DNA of 64,000 nucleotides. Source: Flavobacterium restrictum (GTDB lineage Bacteria > Bacteroidota > Bacteroidia > Flavobacteriales > Flavobacteriaceae). Below the pieces are notes generated by a model, which saw nothing but the letters and a program-made list of their open reading frames with translations, did not search any database and was not told where the DNA came from. The number at the start of each line of letters is the position of its first letter. Positions within the stretch are counted from its first letter, which is position 1. The DNA lies in contig NZ_VJZT01000014.1 of the NCBI RefSeq assembly GCF_007097245.1, positions 55,408 to 119,407 of the forward strand, in the 5' to 3' direction. Both the position numbers and the translations under genes were made by a program. Positions 1-8,600 of this stretch are shown one piece after another.

Positions 1-662
1 TCCAGATCATTATCATCTCGTATTTGTGGCATGGCATGCAAATGAATGGGAGAATATTCACAGCCATTTATTGCAGCTTCCTTTATATTATTTAATAAAT
101 CCGCTGCAGTAACTTGATAATGCTTCCATTCCCAGTGCAATCTTTTGGCTATTCGCTCCGCATAAACAACATCTCTTGTATTGCTATTTCCCCAAGTTAA
201 AGCGGTTACTTTTACATTGCCTATTTTCCCTTTTTGTATTAAATAATCCAAAGCTCCAGCAACCATTCTGCTGTCCATTCCACCGCTCAAAAGTATTCCA
301 ATCTTTTTTTTATCACCTATATATTGCTCAATTTCAGCAACTATTTTTTCAAATAACATTTTAGCTACTACTCCTTCTTCGGTATTTTGCATTCCGTGTT
401 TTGGAGCAAGATCATAGTCCCAGGCATTCAAACTTGAGTTGGGTTGGGCTAACCAAGGTGTTTTTTTTATGTTTTGTAGCAATGTTCTGTCACCCAAAAC
501 AAATTCTTTATTAAACATTTCGACCACTGCCGCTGGATCAATTTTTTTTTCTTCAGGGAAATTTGCTATGGTTTCAGGAAAATTTTTATAAATTTTAAAC
601 GTCCCATTTTCCAAATAAAAATAAGGATTATTGAAACCTAGACTGTTGTAATTGCTAAACAT
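1..662 (-). CDS. Asparagine-synthase-like protein (partial, runs off the left edge)
   Basis: An open frame of 220 codons runs to base 1 without a stop, so the 3' part of the gene is missing. The PP-loop ATP-pyrophosphatase signature ILLSGGMDSRM lies near residues 121-131, and WGNSNTRDVVYAERIA follows; both are typical of the synthetase domain of asparagine synthase-like enzymes. An in-frame stop (675-677) sits just upstream of the ATG, so the protein cannot start earlier. It therefore lacks the Cys2 nucleophile of a normal N-terminal glutaminase domain; only about 110 residues precede the PP-loop. It is the last visible gene of a polysaccharide operon, 84 bp after the GT2 gene. Members in such clusters probably amidate a sugar acid, but that is inferred from context. 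The family is secure and the substrate unknown. Confidence 0.8.
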   Translation of the reverse strand, partial: MFSNYNSLGFNNPYFYLENGTFKIYKNFPETIANFPEEKKIDPAAVVEMFNKEFVLGDRTLLQNIKKTPWLAQPNSSLNAWDYDLAPKHGMQNTEEGVVAKMLFEKIVAEIEQYIGDKKKIGILLSGGMDSRMVAGALDYLIQKGKIGNVKVTALTWGNSNTRDVVYAERIAKRLHWEWKHYQVTAADLLNNIKEAAINGCEYSPIHLHAMPQIRDDNDL

Positions 663-746
663 AATTATCTTTTTTTAGCCTCGTTTGAAACACTTGGGCT
701 AGCATTAAAATTTTTAAACATACTATTTCTTACTATGATATCACTA

Positions 747-1673
747 TCAATTCATTACATATCGAATTACAAATTTAATATACAATCGAACCCCTTTTTT
801 TAATGTACTAGATTGCAATACTTTACTCCCAAAACTCACAGGAAACATATAAACCAATTGCAATAAAAAGAACTCGTATTGATTGTTTTTGAGCGTGGTC
901 TTGGCTTGTAAATGTGATTTGGAATCATAATAATAAGGGTATAAATTACAGAGCACAAAAACACTCACAAACTTGCTAAAGCTTTTATTAACACCTGATG
1001 GGTATTTATTTATTATCCCAACCAATGAATTTTCAATCAAAACTTTGCTATTTGTGACCTGATTTTCATCTTCGTTTGAATAATATACCAAAGTATTTTT
1101 AATATAAAAAGCATTTCCACCGCTGTACACTGCCCGAACCCAGACATCAATGTCTTCTCCTTTTTTTAAATCGCTATTAAATCCTTTATTTTTTTGAAAA
1201 AAATCAGCTGCAATAATGGTCGAAGAGGATGAAAAATAAGTATTTCTGATTGCCGATTTAAAATAATCATCAAATTTAAAATAATCCAAAACGCCCGAAT
1301 CCGTGTCTAAAAAACCTTTGTTTCTAGTATAATGCGCACCAATAATTTTGATGTCTTTTTCCACATCAAGGACGGCTTTTACTTTTTCAAGAAACTGATA
1401 GTGCCAGCAATCATCGGCATCTAGAAATGCTATAAAAGACTGCTTCGATGCTTGTATTCCTGCATTTCTTGCAGCCGAAACCCCTTGATTTTCTTGATGG
1501 ATTACCGTTATTTTAGTAGCATAAACATTCGAAATAAAGTCCAAACCGCCATCAGTCGAGCCGTCGTTGACCAAAATAATTTCAAACTCCTGAAAAGTTT
1601 GATTCAAAACACTATCCAAACAACGCTGAATGTATTTAGATTTATTGTAATACGGAATGACTATTGAAAACAT
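747..1673 (-). CDS. GT2 family glycosyltransferase
   Basis: This 308-residue protein opens with the GT-A nucleotide-binding fold of family 2 glycosyltransferases. FSIVIPYYNKSKYIQRCLDS is at the N terminus, VNDGSTDGG at residues 35-43, and the metal-binding DXD-type motif LDADDCW at residues 84-90. It should transfer a nucleotide-activated sugar to a growing lipid-linked glycan on the cytoplasmic side of the inner membrane. There is no signal peptide, and no clear transmembrane anchor apart from a moderately hydrophobic C-terminal stretch. It lies 21 bp downstream of the acyltransferase gene and is surely in the same transcript. Donor and acceptor sugars cannot be read from the sequence. Confidence 0.9.
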   Translation of the reverse strand: MFSIVIPYYNKSKYIQRCLDSVLNQTFQEFEIILVNDGSTDGGLDFISNVYATKITVIHQENQGVSAARNAGIQASKQSFIAFLDADDCWHYQFLEKVKAVLDVEKDIKIIGAHYTRNKGFLDTDSGVLDYFKFDDYFKSAIRNTYFSSSSTIIAADFFQKNKGFNSDLKKGEDIDVWVRAVYSGGNAFYIKNTLVYYSNEDENQVTNSKVLIENSLVGIINKYPSGVNKSFSKFVSVFVLCNLYPYYYDSKSHLQAKTTLKNNQYEFFLLQLVYMFPVSFGSKVLQSSTLKKGVRLYIKFVIRYVMN

Positions 1674-1694
1674 TTGCTTTTTTACTTGGTTACT

Positions 1695-2342
1695 TTATTT
1701 CCATTCTACTTTTTCTCTAATCACTTTTGCGGGAACTCCGGCTGCTAGACAATGCGCAGGGATTGATTTTGTAACCACCGCTCCCGCTGCAATAATAGTG
1801 CCTTCTCCTATTGTAACCCCCTTTAGAATCGTAACATTAGCACCAATCCATACCCGATTTCCTATGATAACAGGCTGTGTCATTCCAGCTTCATTTCCCA
1901 CAATGGCGTGTGCATCGCTGTCCCAAATGGTCACGTTATCCGAAATAGCCACGCCTTGACCAATCGTGATGCCGCTGTAACATCGTATTTTGCAATAGCG
2001 GTTGATGTAACCGCTTCCTAAATGGAGTTTTGCGTTTTTGAAAACCATAATATCACAACCGCTATGAAAGAAAAAAGTGTTTTGAACATTAATTTCCGAG
2101 TTCTCATACATTTCGATATTTCCCACAAAAGGGTCTTTCTTGGTCACATACCTATTAAGAGCCAAATGACCGTTATTCAAATTAATTTTGGCAGTTTTAT
2201 GTATCGAAAAACTACAGTTTCCAAACAATAGAATACGGCTCATATCACTCCGAATTCCTTTGGTTCGAAGGTTTATCCAAAGTATTTTGATCTTGAATAA
2301 ATGAATGTTGGCAGCGTATATTTTTCTAACTTTTAAAATCAT
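1695..2342 (-). CDS. Hexapeptide-repeat acyltransferase (WbbJ/LbH type)
   Basis: The C-terminal half of this 215-residue protein (about residues 105-205) is a left-handed beta-helix of isoleucine/valine-rich hexapeptides, ending in GAVVTKSIPAHCLAAGVPAK, the usual close of sugar O-acetyltransferases. A likely catalytic histidine lies in WDSDAHAI (H145). Acetyl-CoA-dependent O-acetylation of a surface sugar is the expected role. The N-terminal 100 residues are also beta-rich and may extend the helix. It sits between the flippase (74 bp upstream) and the glycosyltransferase in a five-gene minus-strand operon, which supports a role in surface polysaccharide decoration. Acyl group and acceptor are not determined. 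Confidence 0.88.
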   Translation of the reverse strand: MILKVRKIYAANIHLFKIKILWINLRTKGIRSDMSRILLFGNCSFSIHKTAKINLNNGHLALNRYVTKKDPFVGNIEMYENSEINVQNTFFFHSGCDIMVFKNAKLHLGSGYINRYCKIRCYSGITIGQGVAISDNVTIWDSDAHAIVGNEAGMTQPVIIGNRVWIGANVTILKGVTIGEGTIIAAGAVVTKSIPAHCLAAGVPAKVIREKVEWK

Positions 2343-2416
2343 CCAGCTTTTTGGTTTTTATTTAAAATATCCAAATAAAGGTTTTCGTTTTTTATAAATA
2401 ATTGTGGGGATTAAAA

Positions 2417-3856
2417 TCATTTTTTCACAAGTTCAATTAAATCACTAATTGTTTTTTTATTAAAAAAGTACACTAAAGCGACATAAAACAATGCTCCCAC
2501 AAAAAAAGATAGGGCTAAATTCAATACTGGAATTAAAATGAATTTAAAATTATTAAAAAAAACATAAGAACAAAGCACAGAAAACCCAGAAAAAATCAAA
2601 AAGCGCAAAAATAAAAAAATAAGTAGAAATTTTTTTATTTTAAGATATTTGGAAATATAAAAATCAACTATGAGATAATTAACAATGCTTGCAAGCAAAA
2701 TAGAAAAGAGAAAATAGTCAATAGACAGCATTAAAATAAGGGCTACTATTATAAAAATAAATCGCTGTACTTTATTTAGAATTTCAATTCTTAAAATTAA
2801 CTTTGAATCTCCTATTATACTCAAAACACTTGTGTTAAAGCTGTAAACAACATTAAAGATACCAGCGATAGCAAGATAAAACAAAAAAGGTGCTGCTAAT
2901 TTCCATTTTTCAGAATATAAAAAAACAATAATTTGCTCCGAAAAAAAAGCAATAAACATTAAAATTGGAGCAATAACAACCATTAAGATTGACAGCATTT
3001 TTTGGTAAGTATTTACTAATCTAGCTTCGTCGTCCTGAACTTTAGAAAAAATTGGAAGCAAAAGTTTTGAAGCTGCTCCATAAATATTAGATATTGGTAA
3101 TTGCCGTACCGTTAAGGATTGTGTATAATAACCTACGTCCCTTAAAGTATAATATTGACCCATAATTATTTGATAAATATTAGCCGTAATACTATTTAGA
3201 ATTTCGACAATGGTCAGTTTGTACCCAAAATCAAAATGAAATTTAAACAAGGCTTTATCAAAAACCCATTTTGGTTTCCAATCACTAAAAAGCCAATGAA
3301 AAAGAGCCCAAAAAAAAGCTTGTGTTAAGTACATCCAAACCAAACTCCAGATACCATAATTCATAAAAGCCAATACTATTCCTAGTATTGAACTTAAAAA
3401 TATAGACGGGATTTTCATTAATGTTTGTTTTCTAAAATCAAGATTTTTAGTCAAAATTGCAGATTGAACAAAAACAAATGCCTGAATTATTATAGTCAAA
3501 GAAAAAAATCTTAATAACAGTGTGAATTCTGGCTTTCTATAAAAATCTGAAATAAAAGGAGCTGCTAAAAAAATAATTATGTAAACAGAGATACTTATCA
3601 GAATATTTGCAAAAAAAACAGAGGAGTAATCATTTTCATCAGTATTTTTTTTTCTGATTATTGAAGTTTTCATTCCGCCTTCAACAAGAACATTAGCTAT
3701 TGTAATAAAAACATATAATATTCCTAAAACTCCAAAATCATCTGGGAACAAAGTCCGAGCTAAAATTATATTAACAAAAAAATTGATTATTTGTCCTCCA
3801 GATTGCTCTGCATAAGTCCAAATAAACCCATGGAGAGCTTGTTTTTTTAAAGACAT
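2417..3856 (-). CDS. Wzx-type polysaccharide flippase (MOP superfamily)
   Basis: A 479-residue integral membrane protein with about 12-14 hydrophobic segments. The N terminus SLKKQALHGFIWTYAEQSGG is characteristic of the polysaccharide transporter family (MOP exporters, WzxC/TuaB-like). It should flip undecaprenyl-linked oligosaccharide from the cytoplasmic to the periplasmic face of the inner membrane. Loop residues such as GVLGILYVFITIANVLVEGG and YYTQSLTVRQLPISNIYGAA match the family pattern. The start is 13 bp after the DegT aminotransferase stop, so the two are co-transcribed and perhaps translationally coupled. The base composition is noticeably AT-rich even for this genome, as is common for horizontally exchanged wzx genes. 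The family is certain; the glycan is unknown. Confidence 0.92.
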   Translation of the reverse strand: MSLKKQALHGFIWTYAEQSGGQIINFFVNIILARTLFPDDFGVLGILYVFITIANVLVEGGMKTSIIRKKNTDENDYSSVFFANILISISVYIIIFLAAPFISDFYRKPEFTLLLRFFSLTIIIQAFVFVQSAILTKNLDFRKQTLMKIPSIFLSSILGIVLAFMNYGIWSLVWMYLTQAFFWALFHWLFSDWKPKWVFDKALFKFHFDFGYKLTIVEILNSITANIYQIIMGQYYTLRDVGYYTQSLTVRQLPISNIYGAASKLLLPIFSKVQDDEARLVNTYQKMLSILMVVIAPILMFIAFFSEQIIVFLYSEKWKLAAPFLFYLAIAGIFNVVYSFNTSVLSIIGDSKLILRIEILNKVQRFIFIIVALILMLSIDYFLFSILLASIVNYLIVDFYISKYLKIKKFLLIFLFLRFLIFSGFSVLCSYVFFNNFKFILIPVLNLALSFFVGALFYVALVYFFNKKTISDLIELVKK

Positions 3857-3869
3857 TATACGCTCACTA

Positions 3870-5120
3870 TTAAGTAGTTTTAAAATGAACTCCTAGGAAG
3901 AGTTTAGCAAAAGAATTAAAATCCAACAATCGATTTTTTCTGACAACAACGGGTTTACTTGCTATCTTTTTTTTGATTTTAAAAAGATCTTTTACCACGT
4001 TTTTGATTCTTTTACGTTCCGGATCGGTTAGGTTAGAACCAGAAGGAAGGCAAAGACCTATATCAAATAAATCTTGTGCAACTGTGTTGCCATAATACGG
4101 ATATTCTTGGTACAAAGGTTGCAGGTGCAAGGGTTTCCAGAGCGGTCGTGACTCGATATTGTCGGCTTCAAAAGCCAGACGCAAATCGGTAGCAGTGATG
4201 CCATTGCTTTGGTTTGGATTAATGGTAATAGCCGTTAACCAATGGTTAGAAAAGTAATCCTCGCTAGGCATATCATGCACATAAACGCCGGGAATGTCTT
4301 GAAATAATTTTTTGTAAAAGGCATTCATATCACGCCTTAAAGCAACATGCTCGTCTAAAACTTCCATTTGTCCACGACCAATGGAGGCGCATATATTACT
4401 CAATCTATAATTATACCCTAGTTCTGAATGTTCATAGTGTATGGCATTGTCTCTAGCTTGTGTCGCCAAGAAAATGGCTTTGGTTCTCTCTTTTTCGGTG
4501 TGGCTTATTAGGGCACCACCACCAGATGTTGTTATAATTTTGTTGCCGTTAAAAGACAAAACACTCAAATCACCAAAGGTACCGCATTTTTGACCTTTAT
4601 AGGAACTTCCCAGGGCTTCGGCAGCATCTTCTAGAATGGGAATTTGGTATTTTTCGGCTATGATTCTAATGGCATTCACTTTGTACGGATTGCCATACAA
4701 ATGAACGGTAACAATAGCTTTTGGCTTTTTGCCTAATTGAATTCTATCAATAATCGCTTTTTCTAATGCGATTGGACACATATTCCAAGTATCAGGCTCA
4801 CTATCGATGAATACAGGAATGGCCTTGAGGTATAAAATAGGATTTGCTGATGCGGTAAAGGTAAGCGACTGGCACAAAACCTCATCACCCGCTTTTACAT
4901 CCAAAAGAAGTAAACCTAAATGTATGGCAGCAGTTCCAGAGGACAAAGCGGTAACATAAACTTTAGGATCCAGATAGTTTTTTAGATCCGTTTCAAAGGC
5001 ATCTACATTTTTCCCTAATGGAGCAACCCAGTTCGTATCAAAAGCTTGATTGACATACTTTTGCTCGGCACCACTCATGTGCGGAGAGGATAAATAGATT
5101 CTGGTGTTAGTATTCAACAT
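3870..5120 (-). CDS. DegT/DnrJ/EryC1/StrS family aminotransferase
   Basis: A PLP-dependent sugar aminotransferase of 416 residues. Visible motifs are LSSGTAAIHLGLLLL (cofactor phosphate binding, about residues 59-73), VHLYGNPYKV, ILEDAAEALGSSYKG (the Asp that pairs with the pyridine nitrogen, about residue 165), and SFNGNKIITTSGGGALIS with the Schiff-base lysine near residue 194. Such enzymes aminate keto-sugars of nucleotide diphosphates for O-antigen or protein glycans; the sequence resembles PglE/PerA-type enzymes. I use the ATG at 5120, because the longer frame begins with TTG at 5126. It is the first gene of the minus-strand polysaccharide operon. A -7 box (TACTTTTG) lies 35 bp upstream of the ATG. 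The extended basic C-terminal tail (about residues 380-416) is not part of the usual core. Confidence 0.9.
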   Translation of the reverse strand: MLNTNTRIYLSSPHMSGAEQKYVNQAFDTNWVAPLGKNVDAFETDLKNYLDPKVYVTALSSGTAAIHLGLLLLDVKAGDEVLCQSLTFTASANPILYLKAIPVFIDSEPDTWNMCPIALEKAIIDRIQLGKKPKAIVTVHLYGNPYKVNAIRIIAEKYQIPILEDAAEALGSSYKGQKCGTFGDLSVLSFNGNKIITTSGGGALISHTEKERTKAIFLATQARDNAIHYEHSELGYNYRLSNICASIGRGQMEVLDEHVALRRDMNAFYKKLFQDIPGVYVHDMPSEDYFSNHWLTAITINPNQSNGITATDLRLAFEADNIESRPLWKPLHLQPLYQEYPYYGNTVAQDLFDIGLCLPSGSNLTDPERKRIKNVVKDLFKIKKKIASKPVVVRKNRLLDFNSFAKLFLGVHFKTT

Positions 5121-5154
5121 GTTCAAATTATGGTATTTAAAAAATTTGATAGTA

Positions 5155-5162
5155 CAAAAGTA
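5155..5162 (-). promoter_or_regulatory. Candidate -7 box of the polysaccharide operon promoter
   Basis: Read on the minus strand this is TACTTTTG, a full match to the Bacteroidota -7 consensus TAnnTTTG, 35 bp upstream of the DegT aminotransferase ATG. No convincing TTG -33 box is seen at the usual spacing, so the call rests on the -7 element and its position before the first gene of the operon. Confidence 0.4.
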
Positions 5163-5565
5163 AATAATTGCCTAAAGAATGAAGGGTTTACTTAAGTATT
5201 TAAAACAGAGCAACAGTATTCGTTTGTATATTAATTTTGGAAACGCATGGATTCCAATTTAATGGGTAACAAAACGCTTTAATCTTTTGGCTATTATTAT
5301 GTTTCAAAGAATTAATCTGTACTGCATTTTTCGCTTACACTTGCATATAAAAACTTTTTTTATATGCAACTAAAAATCTAAAAACCGAAGCCTTAAAATT
5401 ACGAAAATATCTTACTCAAATAAATAAATTTATTGGGTAAGCTATTTTATAATACAAGTACGTCAGGTTACTCTAGATTATTTTGAAAGGAAACTGTTTT
5501 GCAGTCTTTCTAATTATTTCAAAATATGCTAAAAAGAACTAAAATCTTAAAGCAAAAAAAATAAA
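5163..5565. other. Intergenic stretch with no gene seen
   Basis: About 400 bp between the promoter of the polysaccharide operon and the terminator of the next gene upstream. All six frames are broken by frequent stops, and no repeat or RNA gene was recognised. It contains the short AT-rich inverted sequence ATATAAAAACTTTTTTTATAT (centre about 5354), which could be a weak hairpin. Confidence 0.5.
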
Positions 5566-5589
5566 AAGGCCGCCACGAATGACGGCCTT
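5566..5589 (-). terminator. Rho-independent terminator of the large T9SS gene
   Basis: AAGGCCG (5566-5572) pairs with CGGCCTT (5583-5589), with a further C-G pair around a six-base loop. On the minus strand the stem is followed by a long T-rich tract. It begins 17 bp after the stop codon of the 5606-10312 gene. Confidence 0.85.
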
Positions 5590-5605
5590 CATATTTAACT
5601 TAAAA

Positions 5606-8600
5606 TTATTTTTTGATCATTTTTTTAACGATCACTTCATTGTTAGCAGCATTCACTAACTGAACTAAATAAATACCACTTCTTAATGAAGATACATCTT
5701 CGCTAATAGTGTTACTTCCTTCTTGCAATTGTACTGATTTAGTATTAACCGCTACAGTACCATCAAAAGAGTAGATAGTCATTTCAAGAACACCTGCTCT
5801 TGAAGCTACAACATCAACATTAAAGTTACCATAAGTTGGGTTAGGATACACTTCAGTAGCAGTTACAGTAACCACATCTTTAGTAGATGAATCCTGTCTT
5901 GCAACTGAACATGAGCCAGTAACTAATTTTAACGATTTGTTTAATACACTAGTTCCAACTCCGTTTACTGATGCAATTGTAATGTATTTAGGAGCAGCAG
6001 TAGTAGAAACTAATCCGTTATATTTAACTGAAAAAGTCAAATCAGATGTAGCTAAAACATTAGTTGTATTATCAGGATTACTAGCTGAAGTAACAATTGA
6101 ACCTTCTGGAGCAGCAATAACATAAGAACTAGCTAAAAGAGATGGTGTAAGTGTATAGTCATAAGATCCATTACCACATAATGCAGTAAGTTGACCTGTC
6201 ACAACAGATACAGCAGCAGGAACAGCAGTAATTAATTTTAATAATTTAGCAGTAGATTCTAATCCAGCATTAACTGTTACAGATGAACCAATACCGTTTA
6301 CCGCTTTCACACCAATGTATAAAGCTGTAGTACCAGCACCAACACCTGAAAAATCAACAGTAATTACATTTGAATTTCCACCTGATAATTGAGTAACACC
6401 CGCTGGCAATTCCCAAGAATAAGAAGATGCAAGCAATGAAGCAGTAGCAGTCAAAGTAAATGGAGTACTTGTACCAATAAATTTACTAATTGCGGTTACC
6501 GCAGTAACTGTGCTCACAGCATCGTTAGTCAATTTTATTGCAGATGGCGCTTTAGGCAAAACAGCTTTCAAAGTCAACAGTTTAGCGGTAGATGTAGTTG
6601 TAGGACTCACAGCAGTTGCATTTGAAGTTACAGAAAGTCCTGTTCCGTTTTTAGATTTAACACCTATACGCAATACGTTTGTTGACACAGGAACAGTAGC
6701 AGTTGTTAAATAATTAAACGTATTTGCACTAGTTACACCTGAAAAATTAACAGTAATTACATTTGAAGTACCAGAAGTAACTCCTGATGTTGTAGTAGCA
6801 CCAGATAACAAAGTTACACCTGTAGGCAATTCCCAAACATAAGAAGTAGCAGTAGCAACTGGAGTAGCAGTAATAGTTAATACAGTAGATTGACCCATGT
6901 ATTTAGCAAAACTTGAAACAGCTGTAGGAATACCAGAAACTGGTAGTGGCAATAAAGCATCTGTTAGTTTAACAGCACTTGGAGCAGCTGGTAACGCTTT
7001 AGTAAGTGCTAAAACTTTGAAAAGACTGTTACATCCTGCAGCATTTACAGCAGCAACAGAAATATTTCCTATTGAACCAGCTCCTGTAGGAACATTATTA
7101 AAGTTAACAGTTACCGTATTTGTACCTTGACCAGAAACAATATTCATTCCTAATGGTGCAGTCCAAAGATAAGAAACAGCATCAACAACTTCGGCGATAG
7201 TGTAAGTAGCTGTAGTTGTAGTTCCTACCAAAGCACCTTGAGCAGTAGTTCCAGTAATTGTACCTGGAGTAGCTAATATAGGAGTTACATTTACAACAAT
7301 TGCAGCTCTTGGACTTTCTGTTCCATCAGCATATACTTGAGAAACAAAATAGGATTTTGTTGAAGGAGCAACTGTAGTTGCAGGAACTGGAGCAGTTGCT
7401 AAAGGAACATCTACTATCGCAACTGGTGCAGCTGTACCTACAGCTGGTTTGTAAGTTACATCTTTAGAGTACCATTTTAATGAAACACCACCAGCTAAAG
7501 TAGCTGTCAAAGCTGTAGCTACTGAACCTTTACATAAATTAACAGGAGTTACAACAACTGGAGCAATTTTAGAAACTAAACCTGTAAAGTTTGAATTAGA
7601 CAATGCAGCTGAACCTGTAGCTGGTCTATAATCTAATCCTGTGTAAACTGTAGCGTCAGTGTTGTATGGTAAAGTTAACAAACCAGCACTTGCAGCTTGT
7701 GTAGTATTACCATTAGCAGCGTACCATGAGGTAATGTTAAAAGCAGGATTATTACCAGCTGTAAGTGTACCTGGAGAAGTTACTTGCAATACTCTTGCAG
7801 TAGTAACAATACCAGCTAAAATGTTGTTTTTGAATTTCAAATCACCATTTACAGCATTTGTTTCAGCAGCAACACCATCTATGTGAAGTCCTTCTTGAAA
7901 ATCCATAAAGATAGAATTGTAGATACTCAATTTAGAAGCTCTACGGATTCTAGCCCCTCTTTTGAAACCTGAAGCTAATGTTCCACCATTGGTCAAACCT
8001 ACACGGTAAGATGGTCCTATCAAAGTACAGTTTGTAAAAATAGCACTTGTATAAGGAGTTGCAGAAGTTCCAGTAGCATTGTTATCAGATTCAAAACCTT
8101 CTGAAGTAGAAACGGATGGATTATCAGAAATTTGTGGGTCTCTAATTGCTAAAGCATATTGTACTTTACCACTAAATCCGTTATCAGTATCAAAATCATC
8201 ATCTAAATTTCTATAAGATACCAAGTGTTTACAGTTTACTGCACCACCAAACCATTCGAAAGCATCGTCATTTGCAAAAGATACTTGTACATAATCAATT
8301 GTAGTTCCACTTCCAACAGCACCCATTGTCAAACCATTGATTTCGCTGTTTGGAGCATATACATATCCACCAAATTCAATACGTACATATTTCAAAGTAC
8401 CTGAATTATCAGCATCATCTGGAGTTAAACCTCCACCATATTGAGTATCTGCTGATGCAGTAATACCTTCAATATTATTAACACCACTATTCAAGTTGAA
8501 AGAACCATTACCTAAAAGGATAATTCCTCCCCAGTCTCCTTTGTTTCTTGAACCTGCAGCATTGTTTGATGTAAATACAATTGGGCTTGTAGCTGTACCC

